Shown here piece after piece: positions 8,280 to 16,396 of a stretch of 64,000 nt of DNA; the first letter of the stretch is position 1; the number at the start of each line of letters is the position of its first letter. The notes below the pieces were generated by a model. That model had not been told where the DNA came from, did no database searches, and saw only the letters and a list, made by a program, of their open reading frames with translations. Source of the stretch: Bacteroidetes Order II. bacterium (GTDB taxonomy: Bacteria > Bacteroidota > Rhodothermia > Rhodothermales > UBA2364); the NCBI GenBank assembly GCA_016788705.1, contig JAEUSQ010000018.1:124001-188000 (forward strand), given 5' to 3'. A program made the translations under genes and the position numbers.

Positions 8280-9134
8280 ATGATAAAAGAACTTTTTTCT
8301 CCTGACGCCCTTTCGGGTAAACATATTCTGATTACGGGAGGGGGAACGGGCTTGGGGCGTTCTATGGCCCTCCGTTGTGCCAAATTGGGCGCAGCTGTTA
8401 CCATTTGTGGGCGCAGGCCAGAGCCCCTAGCCGAAACAGTGGCAGATATGCAGGCCTTGGGCGCAAACGCCAATGGGATTAGTTGTAACATCCGTGAAGC
8501 GGAAAGTGTCGTCGAGATGGCGGCGGCGGCAGAGGCACAATTAGGGCCTATTCATGGTCTTGTGAATAATGCTGCGGGAAATTTTCTTGCTCCTACGCAC
8601 GAAATTTCGCCCAATGCCTTCGACTCGGTCGTGAAAACCAACCTATATGGGGCATTTTTTACCACCCAAGCCTTGGCAAAAAAATGGATTGAACGCAGTC
8701 AACCTGCTTCGGTGGTTTCTATTACCACCTCATATGCACAGACGGGCAGTGCATTTGTTATCCCAAGTGCCGTTTCTAAGGCTGGCATTGAGGCAATGAC
8801 CAAGTCTCTTGCCGTAGAATGGGGGTTCTATAATATCCGGCTTAATGCCATACAGCCAGGCCCTTTTCCAACGGAGGGCGCATGGAAGCGTTTGGTTCCG
8901 AATGAGCAGGTAGCTGAACAAATGCGGTCACGAGTTGCATTAGGCCGTTTCGGCGAGCATGATGAACTAACAGCGCTTGTGGTTTTCTTGTTGTCGGATG
9001 CAAGTTCTTACATGACGGGTACCGTACTAACCCTCGATGGCGGCGAAGTTTTGAATGCTGGAGGACAATTTAATGAGCTAACCCGGCTACCACGGCCATT
9101 CTTGCTGGAGATGCTAAAATCTATGCGTAGTTAA
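8280..9134 (+). CDS. 2,4-dienoyl-CoA reductase-type SDR oxidoreductase
   Basis: 284 residues, a Rossmann short-chain dehydrogenase. The NADP-binding motif TGGGTGLG is at 19-26 and NNAAGNF at 96-102. The usual catalytic YxxxK is absent: Lys167 is preceded four residues earlier by Ser163 (PSAVSKAGIEAM). That variant, with the following IQPGP, is the hallmark of mammalian DECR1 and related bacterial 2,4-dienoyl-CoA reductases, which remove awkward double bonds during unsaturated fatty-acid beta-oxidation. The gene starts 5 bases after mgtE and is followed 14 bases later by an acyl-CoA carboxylase subunit, supporting a fatty-acid or amino-acid catabolic role. Confidence 0.87.
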   Translation: MIKELFSPDALSGKHILITGGGTGLGRSMALRCAKLGAAVTICGRRPEPLAETVADMQALGANANGISCNIREAESVVEMAAAAEAQLGPIHGLVNNAAGNFLAPTHEISPNAFDSVVKTNLYGAFFTTQALAKKWIERSQPASVVSITTSYAQTGSAFVIPSAVSKAGIEAMTKSLAVEWGFYNIRLNAIQPGPFPTEGAWKRLVPNEQVAEQMRSRVALGRFGEHDELTALVVFLLSDASSYMTGTVLTLDGGEVLNAGGQFNELTRLPRPFLLEMLKSMRS

Positions 9135-9148
9135 TATCTGTTATTGAA

Positions 9149-10726
9149 ATGAAAATAAACACCATAAAGGCAAAAATCATAGAAGGAGGGGGCGCAAAGG
9201 CTTTATCCAAGGAACATTCACGTGGGAAATTTTCTGCACGAGAACGAATTCATTTACTTGTAGATGAAGGTACATTTGCGGAATGGGGAATCTTCGCCGG
9301 ATATGAACAATATGAAGCAGAGGGGGGATGTCCGGCTGGTGGGGTTATTACGGGTATCGCTCGTATTGCTGGACGGCTATGCGTGATCGTTGCGAATGAT
9401 GCGACCGTCAAAGCCGGTGCTTGGTTTCCCATAACGGCCAAAAAAAACCTCCGTGCCCAAGAAATGGCAATGGAAAACCATTTACCGATCATTTACCTTG
9501 TGGATTCAGCAGGTGTATTTTTACCAATGCAAGAGGATATTTTTCCAGATAAAGAGCACTTTGGGCGCATTTTTAGAAATAATGCGAAAATGTCATCGCT
9601 GGGCATTCCACAAATTGCCGCGATTATGGGAAGTTGCGTAGCCGGCGGTGCCTACTTGCCAATTATGAGTGACGAGGCATTGATCGTAGATGGAACAGGA
9701 TCTGTCTTCCTTGCAGGACCTTTTCTGGTTAAGGCAGCCATTGGAGAGGAGACAGACAACGAAGCCTTAGGCGGGGCTACCACCCATTCACAAATTTCGG
9801 GTGTGACCGATTATAAGATGCCCGATGAAACGACGTGCCTAAGTACCATTAGAAACCTCGTCTCTCATTTTGGGAGCAAGCCTACCGCCGGATTTGTAAG
9901 AACGGAACCTAAAGACCCCAAAGTTTCTCCGGCTACTTTATCAAGTATCCTTCCTCAAAATCCGATGCAGCCATATGATATGCAGGCTATTTTAGAGGGA
10001 TTGATAGATGAAAATTCTTGGACGCCTTATAAGGCAGATTACGGCAAGAGTTTACTTTGTGGATATGCGAAAATCGAAGGGTGGAGTGTGGGGATTGTGG
10101 CCAACCAACGCAAAATCACACGATCGGGCAAAGGAGAAATGCAAGTGGGTGGGGTTATCTATTCCGATTCCGCAGACAAGGCAGCTCGATTTATTATGAA
10201 TTGCAACCAAAAAAGAATTCCATTGGTTTTTTTGCAGGATGTTACTGGATTTATGGTCGGCTCTCGCGCCGAGCAAGGTGGCATCATCAAGGACGGTGCA
10301 AAAATGGTTAATGCTGTGGCAAATTCCATTGTCCCCAAATTTACTGTTGTTATTGGGAATTCATATGGTGCCGGAAATTATGCCATGTGCGGACGGGCAT
10401 ATGATCCAAGGTTGATGCTTGCCTGGCCTACCGCAAAAATTGCCGTGATGGGCGGCGCCCAAGCAGCAAAAACCTTACTTCAAATTCAAGTAGCAAAGTC
10501 AGAAAAAAAGTGTATTGTACTTGGAGAGGCCGAAAAACAAGCCTTACTGGACGAAATAACGGCAAAATACGAAGCCAAAGCACATATTACATATGCCGCT
10601 TCCCGTCTTTGGGTGGATGAAATTATTTCGCCAGAAGAAACCAGGGCATGGCTTGCTTTGGGCATTGACATGGCAAACCACAACCCTCATCTCCCTACAT
10701 TTAACCCTGGAATTATCCAAACATAA
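9149..10726 (+). CDS. Acyl-CoA carboxylase beta (carboxyltransferase) subunit, methylcrotonyl-CoA carboxylase-like
   Basis: 525 residues with two crotonase-like carboxyltransferase halves. It transfers CO2 from carboxybiotin to an acyl-CoA. Features: GGVITGIARI, NDATVKAG, LVDSAGVFLP, the oxyanion region MGSCVAGGAYLP and GSVFLAGPFLVKAA in the N half; DVTGFMVG and GNSYGAGNYAMCGRAYDP in the C half. The wording of the N half is closest to methylcrotonyl-CoA carboxylase beta (leucine breakdown), but propionyl- or geranyl-CoA specificity cannot be excluded from sequence. The biotin-carrying alpha subunit is not in the window. It follows the dienoyl-CoA reductase closely. Confidence 0.9.
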   Translation: MKINTIKAKIIEGGGAKALSKEHSRGKFSARERIHLLVDEGTFAEWGIFAGYEQYEAEGGCPAGGVITGIARIAGRLCVIVANDATVKAGAWFPITAKKNLRAQEMAMENHLPIIYLVDSAGVFLPMQEDIFPDKEHFGRIFRNNAKMSSLGIPQIAAIMGSCVAGGAYLPIMSDEALIVDGTGSVFLAGPFLVKAAIGEETDNEALGGATTHSQISGVTDYKMPDETTCLSTIRNLVSHFGSKPTAGFVRTEPKDPKVSPATLSSILPQNPMQPYDMQAILEGLIDENSWTPYKADYGKSLLCGYAKIEGWSVGIVANQRKITRSGKGEMQVGGVIYSDSADKAARFIMNCNQKRIPLVFLQDVTGFMVGSRAEQGGIIKDGAKMVNAVANSIVPKFTVVIGNSYGAGNYAMCGRAYDPRLMLAWPTAKIAVMGGAQAAKTLLQIQVAKSEKKCIVLGEAEKQALLDEITAKYEAKAHITYAASRLWVDEIISPEETRAWLALGIDMANHNPHLPTFNPGIIQT

Positions 10727-10851
10727 ATTCCGATTGTGTATGGACGTAGATCGTATTATTTTAAGGCCAACAAGCCTGCTATCAACTTTTCCCACCAATT
10801 GTTTTTTTAAGATCAGTCCGGCATGTTTGATACTCATCTGATAAATGAAAT

Positions 10852-12357
10852 ATGCTAAATTATAGAATTATTGTGGGTATTCAGGGCGCCATCCTTTTGG
10901 TAGTGGGGTTTCTGATGCTAATCCCGATGATGGTGGGATTGGGTTATGGTGATGCCGACTGGTGGTCATTTGGAGGAACTGCCGCTATTTGTATTTCTTT
11001 TGGGGTTGCAACCTGGAACATCTACCGACCAGATGAGGAGCTTCGTATTCGAGAAGCTTTCGCCATCTTAACCTTGGCTTGGGTTTTGGTTCCATTGATT
11101 GCAGCATTGCCGTTTGTCTGGTCAAATGTTATTCCTTCTTTTACCGATGCCTATTTTGAAATGATGAGCGGCTTTACTGGGACGGGCGCAACAATCATGG
11201 GTGGTGCCGGCAATGTAACGATTGAAGAATTACCTTATGCTTTTCAATTCTGGCGTGCTTTTAGTCAGTGGTTGGGTGGTATAAGCATGATCGTTTTAGC
11301 GACCTCTTTATTGCCCTTGCTTGGTGTGGGTGGCATGCAATTGTTTAAATCTGAGGTGAGTGGTCCGGCAATCAAGCGTCTTTCCTATCGCGTGAGTGAA
11401 ATTTCTAAACGTGTATGGGGATTGTATATCCTCTTTACCATCATTCTTGCCCTGCTTCTGCTCCCCGTTATGAGCTTTTTCGACGCGGTTACCACAGCGT
11501 TAGCAACAATTTCTACTGGAGGTTTTTCCACCCGTACCGATTCTTTGGCTGCTTTTGATTCGGTTTATGTAGAAATGATTGTAATGCTCTTCATGATAAT
11601 TGGGGCGATAAATTTTAATTTTTTGTATCAAGCTTTGGTATTAAGGAACCTCAAAGTCTTCAGCAGAACCGTTTTTAAGGTTTTTTTGGCGATCATGGGT
11701 ATTGCAATCGTCCTCCTCACACTTGCGCTTTGGAGACCCATTGCAGAGTATTTCCCCCCACTACAACTCACTGCACCTGAATACATGATGTATCCTTCAT
11801 TTGGAGATGCCCTTAGATTTTCCTCTTTTCAGGTGATTTCAGTTTTTACGACAACGGGTTTTACCAATACTGATATTCATAAATGGATGCCATTCACAAC
11901 CTTTCTCCTAATTACACTGGCAATGATTGGTGGAATGGCAGGGTCTTCTGCTGGTGGGATTAAAATCTTACGATTAGTACTTGTAGTCAAACAAATCCTG
12001 CGCGAAATACAACTTATGATACATCCAAGAGCCATCATCGCCATACGTTTAGATCATGAGGTAGTGGCCCCAGACATCAGCCGCAATGTAACCAGTTTTG
12101 TCTTCATTTATTTTGCAACCTTCATCTGCGCAACCGGAATAATGACTTTTACAGGAGTGGAATTGGTAGATGCGGCTGGTATTGTCATTTCTTGCTTATC
12201 TGGGGTTGGGCCTCCTATAGGTGCTTTTGGAACTTCTGAAAGTTATGCTGTATTACCAGATATTGCTAAATGGTTTTTAAGCTTGGTTATGGTATTGGGT
12301 CGTTTAGAGATATTTACCGTGTTACTGGTACTAATGCCTTCCTATTGGCGCCGATGA
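10852..12357 (+). CDS. trkH: TrkH-family potassium uptake channel
   Basis: 501 residues, polytopic inner-membrane protein that takes up K+ with a cytosolic TrkA gate. All four P-loop filter regions are visible: FTGTGATIMGG, LATISTGGFSTR, FTTTGFTNTD and LSGVGPPIGAFG, each preceded by membrane helices. No trkA is encoded nearby. A 125-base gap separates it from the carboxylase gene, so it may have its own promoter. Its last 16 bases overlap the convergent flavin oxidoreductase gene. Confidence 0.93.
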   Translation: MLNYRIIVGIQGAILLVVGFLMLIPMMVGLGYGDADWWSFGGTAAICISFGVATWNIYRPDEELRIREAFAILTLAWVLVPLIAALPFVWSNVIPSFTDAYFEMMSGFTGTGATIMGGAGNVTIEELPYAFQFWRAFSQWLGGISMIVLATSLLPLLGVGGMQLFKSEVSGPAIKRLSYRVSEISKRVWGLYILFTIILALLLLPVMSFFDAVTTALATISTGGFSTRTDSLAAFDSVYVEMIVMLFMIIGAINFNFLYQALVLRNLKVFSRTVFKVFLAIMGIAIVLLTLALWRPIAEYFPPLQLTAPEYMMYPSFGDALRFSSFQVISVFTTTGFTNTDIHKWMPFTTFLLITLAMIGGMAGSSAGGIKILRLVLVVKQILREIQLMIHPRAIIAIRLDHEVVAPDISRNVTSFVFIYFATFICATGIMTFTGVELVDAAGIVISCLSGVGPPIGAFGTSESYAVLPDIAKWFLSLVMVLGRLEIFTVLLVLMPSYWRR

Positions 12358-13406
12358 CGTACGGTTAGCTGGGCGGGAATAAGATGTGGATTTTGTAGCC
12401 AATATGCCAGATTTTCAGCTAAATAAGGTGCCATCAAAAGACCTTTAGATCCTAATCCCGTCAACACCCATAGATTTCCTTTCTCCGTGACAGGTCCCAC
12501 CATCGGAAGTCTGGTTCTTGGTATAGTTATGCGTATTCCCACTTCAGAGACACTTTGAATCTCTGTCGGGAATGCTGGAACCATAGACCTAACACCACTT
12601 AAGATTTGGGACCTATCCGAATGTGAAGGATTTAAGTCTTCATAATGATGTCTAAAACTACTTCCAGCCACCCATTGATCTTCAAATGCTGCCACGTACA
12701 TTCCGCCGCTTAGACTGGGTATATCTGATGGCAAATGCGATGGTTCTGTCTTCTCAACTTGGCCCTTCACTGGATGTAAATCCAAGTACTTAAAAGGGGT
12801 GAAATTTAGAAGGCCATTTCCAAGACACGTTAAACATTTCTTCGCAAAGAAGGCATTCCCATCTTGGGTCTCTATCCGGACGCCAGTAGGTTCTTCGTCA
12901 ATGGCAGTTATGTGTACACATTGTTGGTCAACCTTTGCTTCAGAGACCAACCACTTGGCTAAATGGTTGATTTTTACCGTACCCCCGCTATGTACCCAAA
13001 TCCCTCCATGAGGTGCATTAAGCATACGGAATTGCGCTTTTAAGACCATCTTATCATACCAGAGACCCAGATGAGGTGATGTCTCGACAGATGACATAAA
13101 CCAATTTGCTTGTTCAGGCTTTTGCGCGGGTCGGAATAAGCCGTCCATTCTAACGATATGGCTGGGAACATGGGCTTCGTCAGCAATACGTCTAAAAGCA
13201 TTTAATGCAGTTTCTGCTTCCCAAACCCCTCGCCCCTTTTGTGCCATCATTGGGTTAATCAACCCACCAGACACGCCTGATCCTCTCCCAAGAACAGACG
13301 GTCCATCTATCACCAGCACTTGAAAATGTTTTTGAAGTTCCCATGCAGCAAACGCGCCAGCCAGTCCAGCACCAAGGATTATCAAGTCATATTCTGTTTG
13401 CGCCAT
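12342..13406 (-). CDS. FAD-dependent amino-acid-oxidase-type (DAO) oxidoreductase
   Basis: 354 residues. The N-terminus has the dinucleotide motif LGAGLAGAFAAWEL for FAD; the C-terminal part ends with GLGSKGLLMAPYLAENLAYWL, the DAO-family FAD contact. Similar proteins include glycine oxidase ThiO and the C-terminal half of MnmC, but neither a thiamin operon nor the MnmC methyltransferase half is present, so the substrate is open. The ATG at 13406 (MAQTEYD) is preferred over the one at 13418; it still overlaps the end of the upstream M50-like gene by 20 bases, so the two are probably cotranscribed. Confidence 0.8.
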   Translation of the reverse strand: MAQTEYDLIILGAGLAGAFAAWELQKHFQVLVIDGPSVLGRGSGVSGGLINPMMAQKGRGVWEAETALNAFRRIADEAHVPSHIVRMDGLFRPAQKPEQANWFMSSVETSPHLGLWYDKMVLKAQFRMLNAPHGGIWVHSGGTVKINHLAKWLVSEAKVDQQCVHITAIDEEPTGVRIETQDGNAFFAKKCLTCLGNGLLNFTPFKYLDLHPVKGQVEKTEPSHLPSDIPSLSGGMYVAAFEDQWVAGSSFRHHYEDLNPSHSDRSQILSGVRSMVPAFPTEIQSVSEVGIRITIPRTRLPMVGPVTEKGNLWVLTGLGSKGLLMAPYLAENLAYWLQNPHLIPAQLTVRHRRQ

Positions 13407-14079
13407 GAATACCACCAATCTCTTTTTCTGAATCAGATTTTAAAAGCGACCATCTAAAAACGTGAAAGATTAGGTAAAAAGAAATGAATAACCAAAACAT
13501 GCCCCACATAATCGTTGTTCCCCCGTAAGCCTCTGCCAGCATTCGTGCATCGGAAACTAAATAGGAACGAGCAATGGTGTCGCTATAAATATCGTGTGGG
13601 ACATACATCATACTCGTAAGCCCCACGGCCTTGAGAATGAGTGCATTCCAATCGTCGGCAAGATAACGTCCAGCTATAAAAAAAAGTACCCCAGCGATTA
13701 AGCTAAAACCGAAGCCAAACCAATTACGCACAAAAACCAAAGTGATGAGTAGTATAAAAAGCCCTATTCCCATCACCATCCATTTTTGATAACGTTTTGA
13801 TTCGGATAAGATGTAAAAAAGTACGCCAAATCCCAATGAACCAAGATATCCGGCGCTTAGGGTAATGAAAGGCCATCCCCCCAACGAGACAACATGCCCT
13901 CCTTGCTCTCTCACCAATACCATTTCTTTAACTTGCCCTCCTGTCAAAATAGTAGCAATGGCATGAGAGGCTTCATGAAAGAAAACTACCAGCATTTGTA
14001 ATGGGTACAGGACAGGAGTATCCCATAAAAACAAAATTGCCAGACAGGCAGCCACAAGAATAGAAAGTTTTTTTAACAT
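13387..14079 (-). CDS. M50B-like membrane metalloprotease-family protein
   Basis: About 230 residues and at least five hydrophobic segments. The zinc-binding HExxH is present as HEASH in VFFHEASHAIATILTGG, located in or next to the second membrane segment, as in M50-type intramembrane proteases. A second conserved metal ligand is less clear; DDWNALILKAVGLTSMMYVPHDI is a candidate. Bacterial proteins of this kind are usually annotated as uncharacterised M50 family. The start is placed at the ATG at 14079, right before the first membrane segment (MLKKLSILVAA); longer versions would run toward the ssb terminator. Confidence 0.72.
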   Translation of the reverse strand: MLKKLSILVAACLAILFLWDTPVLYPLQMLVVFFHEASHAIATILTGGQVKEMVLVREQGGHVVSLGGWPFITLSAGYLGSLGFGVLFYILSESKRYQKWMVMGIGLFILLITLVFVRNWFGFGFSLIAGVLFFIAGRYLADDWNALILKAVGLTSMMYVPHDIYSDTIARSYLVSDARMLAEAYGGTTIMWGMFWLFISFYLIFHVFRWSLLKSDSEKEIGGIHGANRI

Positions 14080-14146
14080 TGTTTTAGCATTAGTTGACAG
14101 GAATGCCACAGGCATACGAAGCAACAATAGTCTGGATACACCCCTG

Positions 14147-14186
14147 AAATATAAAAGGGGTAGAAAATTCCACCCCTTTTATATTT
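14147..14186 (-). terminator. Strong hairpin terminator after ssb
   Basis: Perfect 15-bp arms (14147-14161 and 14172-14186) around a 10-base loop, AT-rich at the base and GC-rich at the tip (GGGG/CCCC). It begins 3 bases after the ssb stop on the minus strand. The downstream sequence is mixed T/A rather than a pure T-run. Confidence 0.8.
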
Positions 14187-14189
14187 TCA

Positions 14190-14708
14190 TCAGAATGGCA
14201 AATCGTCATCAGGCCCAAAATCATCGTCTTGGGGTGGGGGCGGCGGGGTGGCAACTCGCTGAGGCGCCTGATACCCTCCACTTGTTTGATACCCGCCTCC
14301 ACCATATGAAGACTGGGCGGTATTGTACGAAGAGGGGCCGGATTGGAAATTTCCTGCACCCGCTTCGTTGTTTCCACGATCCAGCATTAGCATTTCATTT
14401 GCTTTGATTTCAGTAGTATATCGTTTGATCCCATCTTTATCGTCATACGAGCGTGTTTGCAAAGAACCTTCAATATAAACCTTGCGTCCTTTTGTCAAAT
14501 ACTTGGCGCAGATGTCAGCCAATTTATCAAACACGACAATCCGATGCGCTTCTGATCGCTCTACAAGATTTCCGTTTGCATCTCGGTAGCCTTCGTTGGT
14601 CATCACCGTAAAATTAGTAATCGTTACACCATTTCCGGTTGCACGCGTCTGTGGATCTGCTGCCAGGTTCCCAATTAGCATTACACGATTAAGTGAATTT
14701 CGTGCCAT
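14190..14708 (-). CDS. ssb: Single-stranded DNA-binding protein, paralogue 1
   Basis: 172 residues. An OB-fold domain fills residues 1-110 (NRVMLIGNLAADPQ; KLADICAKYLTKGRKVYIEG; LQTRSYDDKDG). A Gly/Ser/Gln-rich linker follows, then the acidic tip DDDLPF that docks SSB partner proteins such as RecQ, RecO and polymerase chi. It coats single-stranded DNA in replication and repair. A rare strong Shine-Dalgarno (GGAGGT) lies just before the ATG at 14708. It sits directly downstream of a second ssb in the same orientation. Its full-length acidic tail suggests this copy is the main cellular SSB. Confidence 0.95.
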   Translation of the reverse strand: MARNSLNRVMLIGNLAADPQTRATGNGVTITNFTVMTNEGYRDANGNLVERSEAHRIVVFDKLADICAKYLTKGRKVYIEGSLQTRSYDDKDGIKRYTTEIKANEMLMLDRGNNEAGAGNFQSGPSSYNTAQSSYGGGGYQTSGGYQAPQRVATPPPPPQDDDFGPDDDLPF

Positions 14709-14734
14709 GAACTTACCTCCGTTCTAATTATTGT

Positions 14735-14769
14735 CAAAACTACTTTGGCCAATAGCATGTTTTATCAAA
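14735..14769 (-). promoter_or_regulatory. Candidate Bacteroidota-type promoter for ssb
   Basis: On the minus strand TAGTTTTG (14742 to 14735) matches the phylum -7 consensus TAnnTTTG, with TTTG at 14769 to 14766 as the -33 element, 23 bases apart, slightly wide. It lies 27 bases upstream of the ssb start. Confidence 0.4.
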
Positions 14770-14850
14770 TGTACATCATTCAAATTACAACATTCAAATG
14801 TACCTTCAAACGATCCCATAAAAAAAGTATCAATTTGCACAAAGAGAAGT

Positions 14851-14874
14851 GGGCCGGCACCAAGGATCCGACCC
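14851..14874 (-). terminator. Weak hairpin downstream of the second ssb
   Basis: On the minus strand GGGTCGG (14874 to 14868) can pair with CCGGCCC (14857 to 14851) using one G-U pair, loop of 10. No immediate T-run follows, so termination is doubtful. Confidence 0.3.
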
Positions 14875-14900
14875 GATCGTTTTAATAGGGACATCGGCAC

Positions 14901-15389
14901 TTAAAAAGGCAGATCGGCTGTTGCTTCAAGAACTTCCTCGCCAACTGGTTCAGCAACAACCCGATTTGCACTACGTCCATTGGCATAACGTTTGGTTGCA
15001 TTTTGCTGACCATTGCCATTTTGCTGGCTCGTATGCTGAGAAGTAGCTTCTGGAGAGCGATCCAGCATCATCATTTCGTGGACTCGAATTTCGGTCAAAT
15101 AGCGTTTGTTACCATCTTTATCTTCGTAGGAGCGAGTTTGTAAAGCCCCCTCAATATACACTTTACGGCCCTTGGTCAAATACTTTGCACAAATATCAGC
15201 CAATTTGTCGAAAGCGACGAGGCGATGAGGCTCTGAGCGCTCCACTGTTTGGCCATTACCATCTCGGTACGACTCATTGGTCATAACAACAAAATTGGTA
15301 ACGGTTATTCCGGATCCGGTTGCACGGACTTGAGGATCTGCGGCCAAGAAGCCAATGAGGGTAACGCGGTTGATGGTGTTGTGTGCCAT
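14901..15389 (-). CDS. ssb: Single-stranded DNA-binding protein, paralogue 2
   Basis: 162 residues. The OB domain (1-110) is strikingly similar to the neighbouring ssb (shared KLADICAKYLTKGRKVYIEG and LQTRSY). The linker differs: Gln/Asn-rich and then Arg/Ala-rich, and the C-terminus keeps only LPF preceded by ATAD instead of the acidic DDDDLPF-like tip. That weakens the canonical partner-docking tail, so this copy may be specialised, for example for competence or recombination. It also has a strong Shine-Dalgarno before the ATG at 15389. The pair is most simply a local gene duplication followed by divergence of the tails. Confidence 0.93.
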   Translation of the reverse strand: MAHNTINRVTLIGFLAADPQVRATGSGITVTNFVVMTNESYRDGNGQTVERSEPHRLVAFDKLADICAKYLTKGRKVYIEGALQTRSYEDKDGNKRYLTEIRVHEMMMLDRSPEATSQHTSQQNGNGQQNATKRYANGRSANRVVAEPVGEEVLEATADLPF

Positions 15390-15571
15390 AGGAATACCTC
15401 CTGAAATTATTTAAAGTTTGTACAAGAACCCTGGTCTGTTCGATGTATGACGTATCTTCTTTCATGAACCCAACCAGGAGATAGTTTGGTTGACACTGCA
15501 AGAACCATTTGTTCGTTGCTAATGCCAAACTAAAAACCTACGGTGACAACAGTATGTCATAAGGCAAAAAG

Positions 15572-16396
15572 ATGGAAATAAAAAAAAATGATATCCCCCC
15601 TGCTTCGTTGGCAGCAGAAAGCAGTGCACAAGCCTATGCGGACTTTATCCAGATCGTTCATCGTCTCAGAAAAGAATGTCCGTGGGACCGAGAACAAACC
15701 CCCGAAAGTATCCGGCATTTGATTATAGAGGAAGCATACGAAGCGGTGGAAGCCATTGAAAAAGGAGATTGGGAAGAACTTCGGAAAGAATTAGGAGATC
15801 TCTTTTTGCATATTGTATTCCACGGCGTGATGGCGGAAGAAAAATCACGATTCACCATAGGAGGCATTTTGCACGGGATTTCAGAAAAGCTAATTCGTCG
15901 CCACCCACATGTTTATGGTGATCTTGCTGTAACGGATGCGCAATCCGTCTTGGAGAATTGGGAAAAGATTAAGCAGCGAGAAAATCCCAGTAATAAGTCT
16001 GTTTTGTCTGGAATACCTACCCATCTACCAGGTCTTTTACAAGCACATCGTATTCAGGAAAAGGCTGCAGGAGTTGGATTTGATTTTCCTAATCCTCATG
16101 AGGCTTTTTTAAAGGTGAAAGAAGAATTACAAGAATACGAGGAAATAATGTCCGATCCTTCCATTCCAGAAGAAGACAAAGAAATGGAATTAGGTGATTT
16201 ATTGTTTTCGATTGTAAACCATGCTAGACTTATCGGCCTAGTTCCAGAAAATTCAATCCGCCTTACCAATAAAAAATTTATTCATCGCTTTTCTTATGTT
16301 GAAAAAAAACTTGCAGACCAAGGAAGGAGCTTTTCGGATACTGGTTTAGATGAAATGGATCAGTACTGGAATGAATCCAAGACATTTGAGGTCTAA
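15572..16396 (+). CDS. mazG: Nucleoside triphosphate pyrophosphohydrolase MazG
   Basis: 274 residues, close to E. coli MazG (263). It hydrolyses NTPs/dNTPs to monophosphates plus pyrophosphate, cleaning up aberrant nucleotides. Two MazG repeats are visible: the first has CPWDREQTPESIRHLIIEEAYE..E, then ELGDLFLHIVFH (ExxE..ExxD metal site); the second has EKAAGVGFDF, then ELGDLLFSIVNHARL. Start ATG 15572 lies in the divergent region shared with ssb paralogue 2. Its stop overlaps the convergent acyltransferase-like gene's stop by four bases. Confidence 0.94.
   Translation: MEIKKNDIPPASLAAESSAQAYADFIQIVHRLRKECPWDREQTPESIRHLIIEEAYEAVEAIEKGDWEELRKELGDLFLHIVFHGVMAEEKSRFTIGGILHGISEKLIRRHPHVYGDLAVTDAQSVLENWEKIKQRENPSNKSVLSGIPTHLPGLLQAHRIQEKAAGVGFDFPNPHEAFLKVKEELQEYEEIMSDPSIPEEDKEMELGDLLFSIVNHARLIGLVPENSIRLTNKKFIHRFSYVEKKLADQGRSFSDTGLDEMDQYWNESKTFEV

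Noticed and set aside
15482-15532. TAGTTTGG and CCAAACTA inverted 35 bases apart upstream of mazG
   Set aside because: Short arms and a wide gap make chance likely; no link to a known operator.
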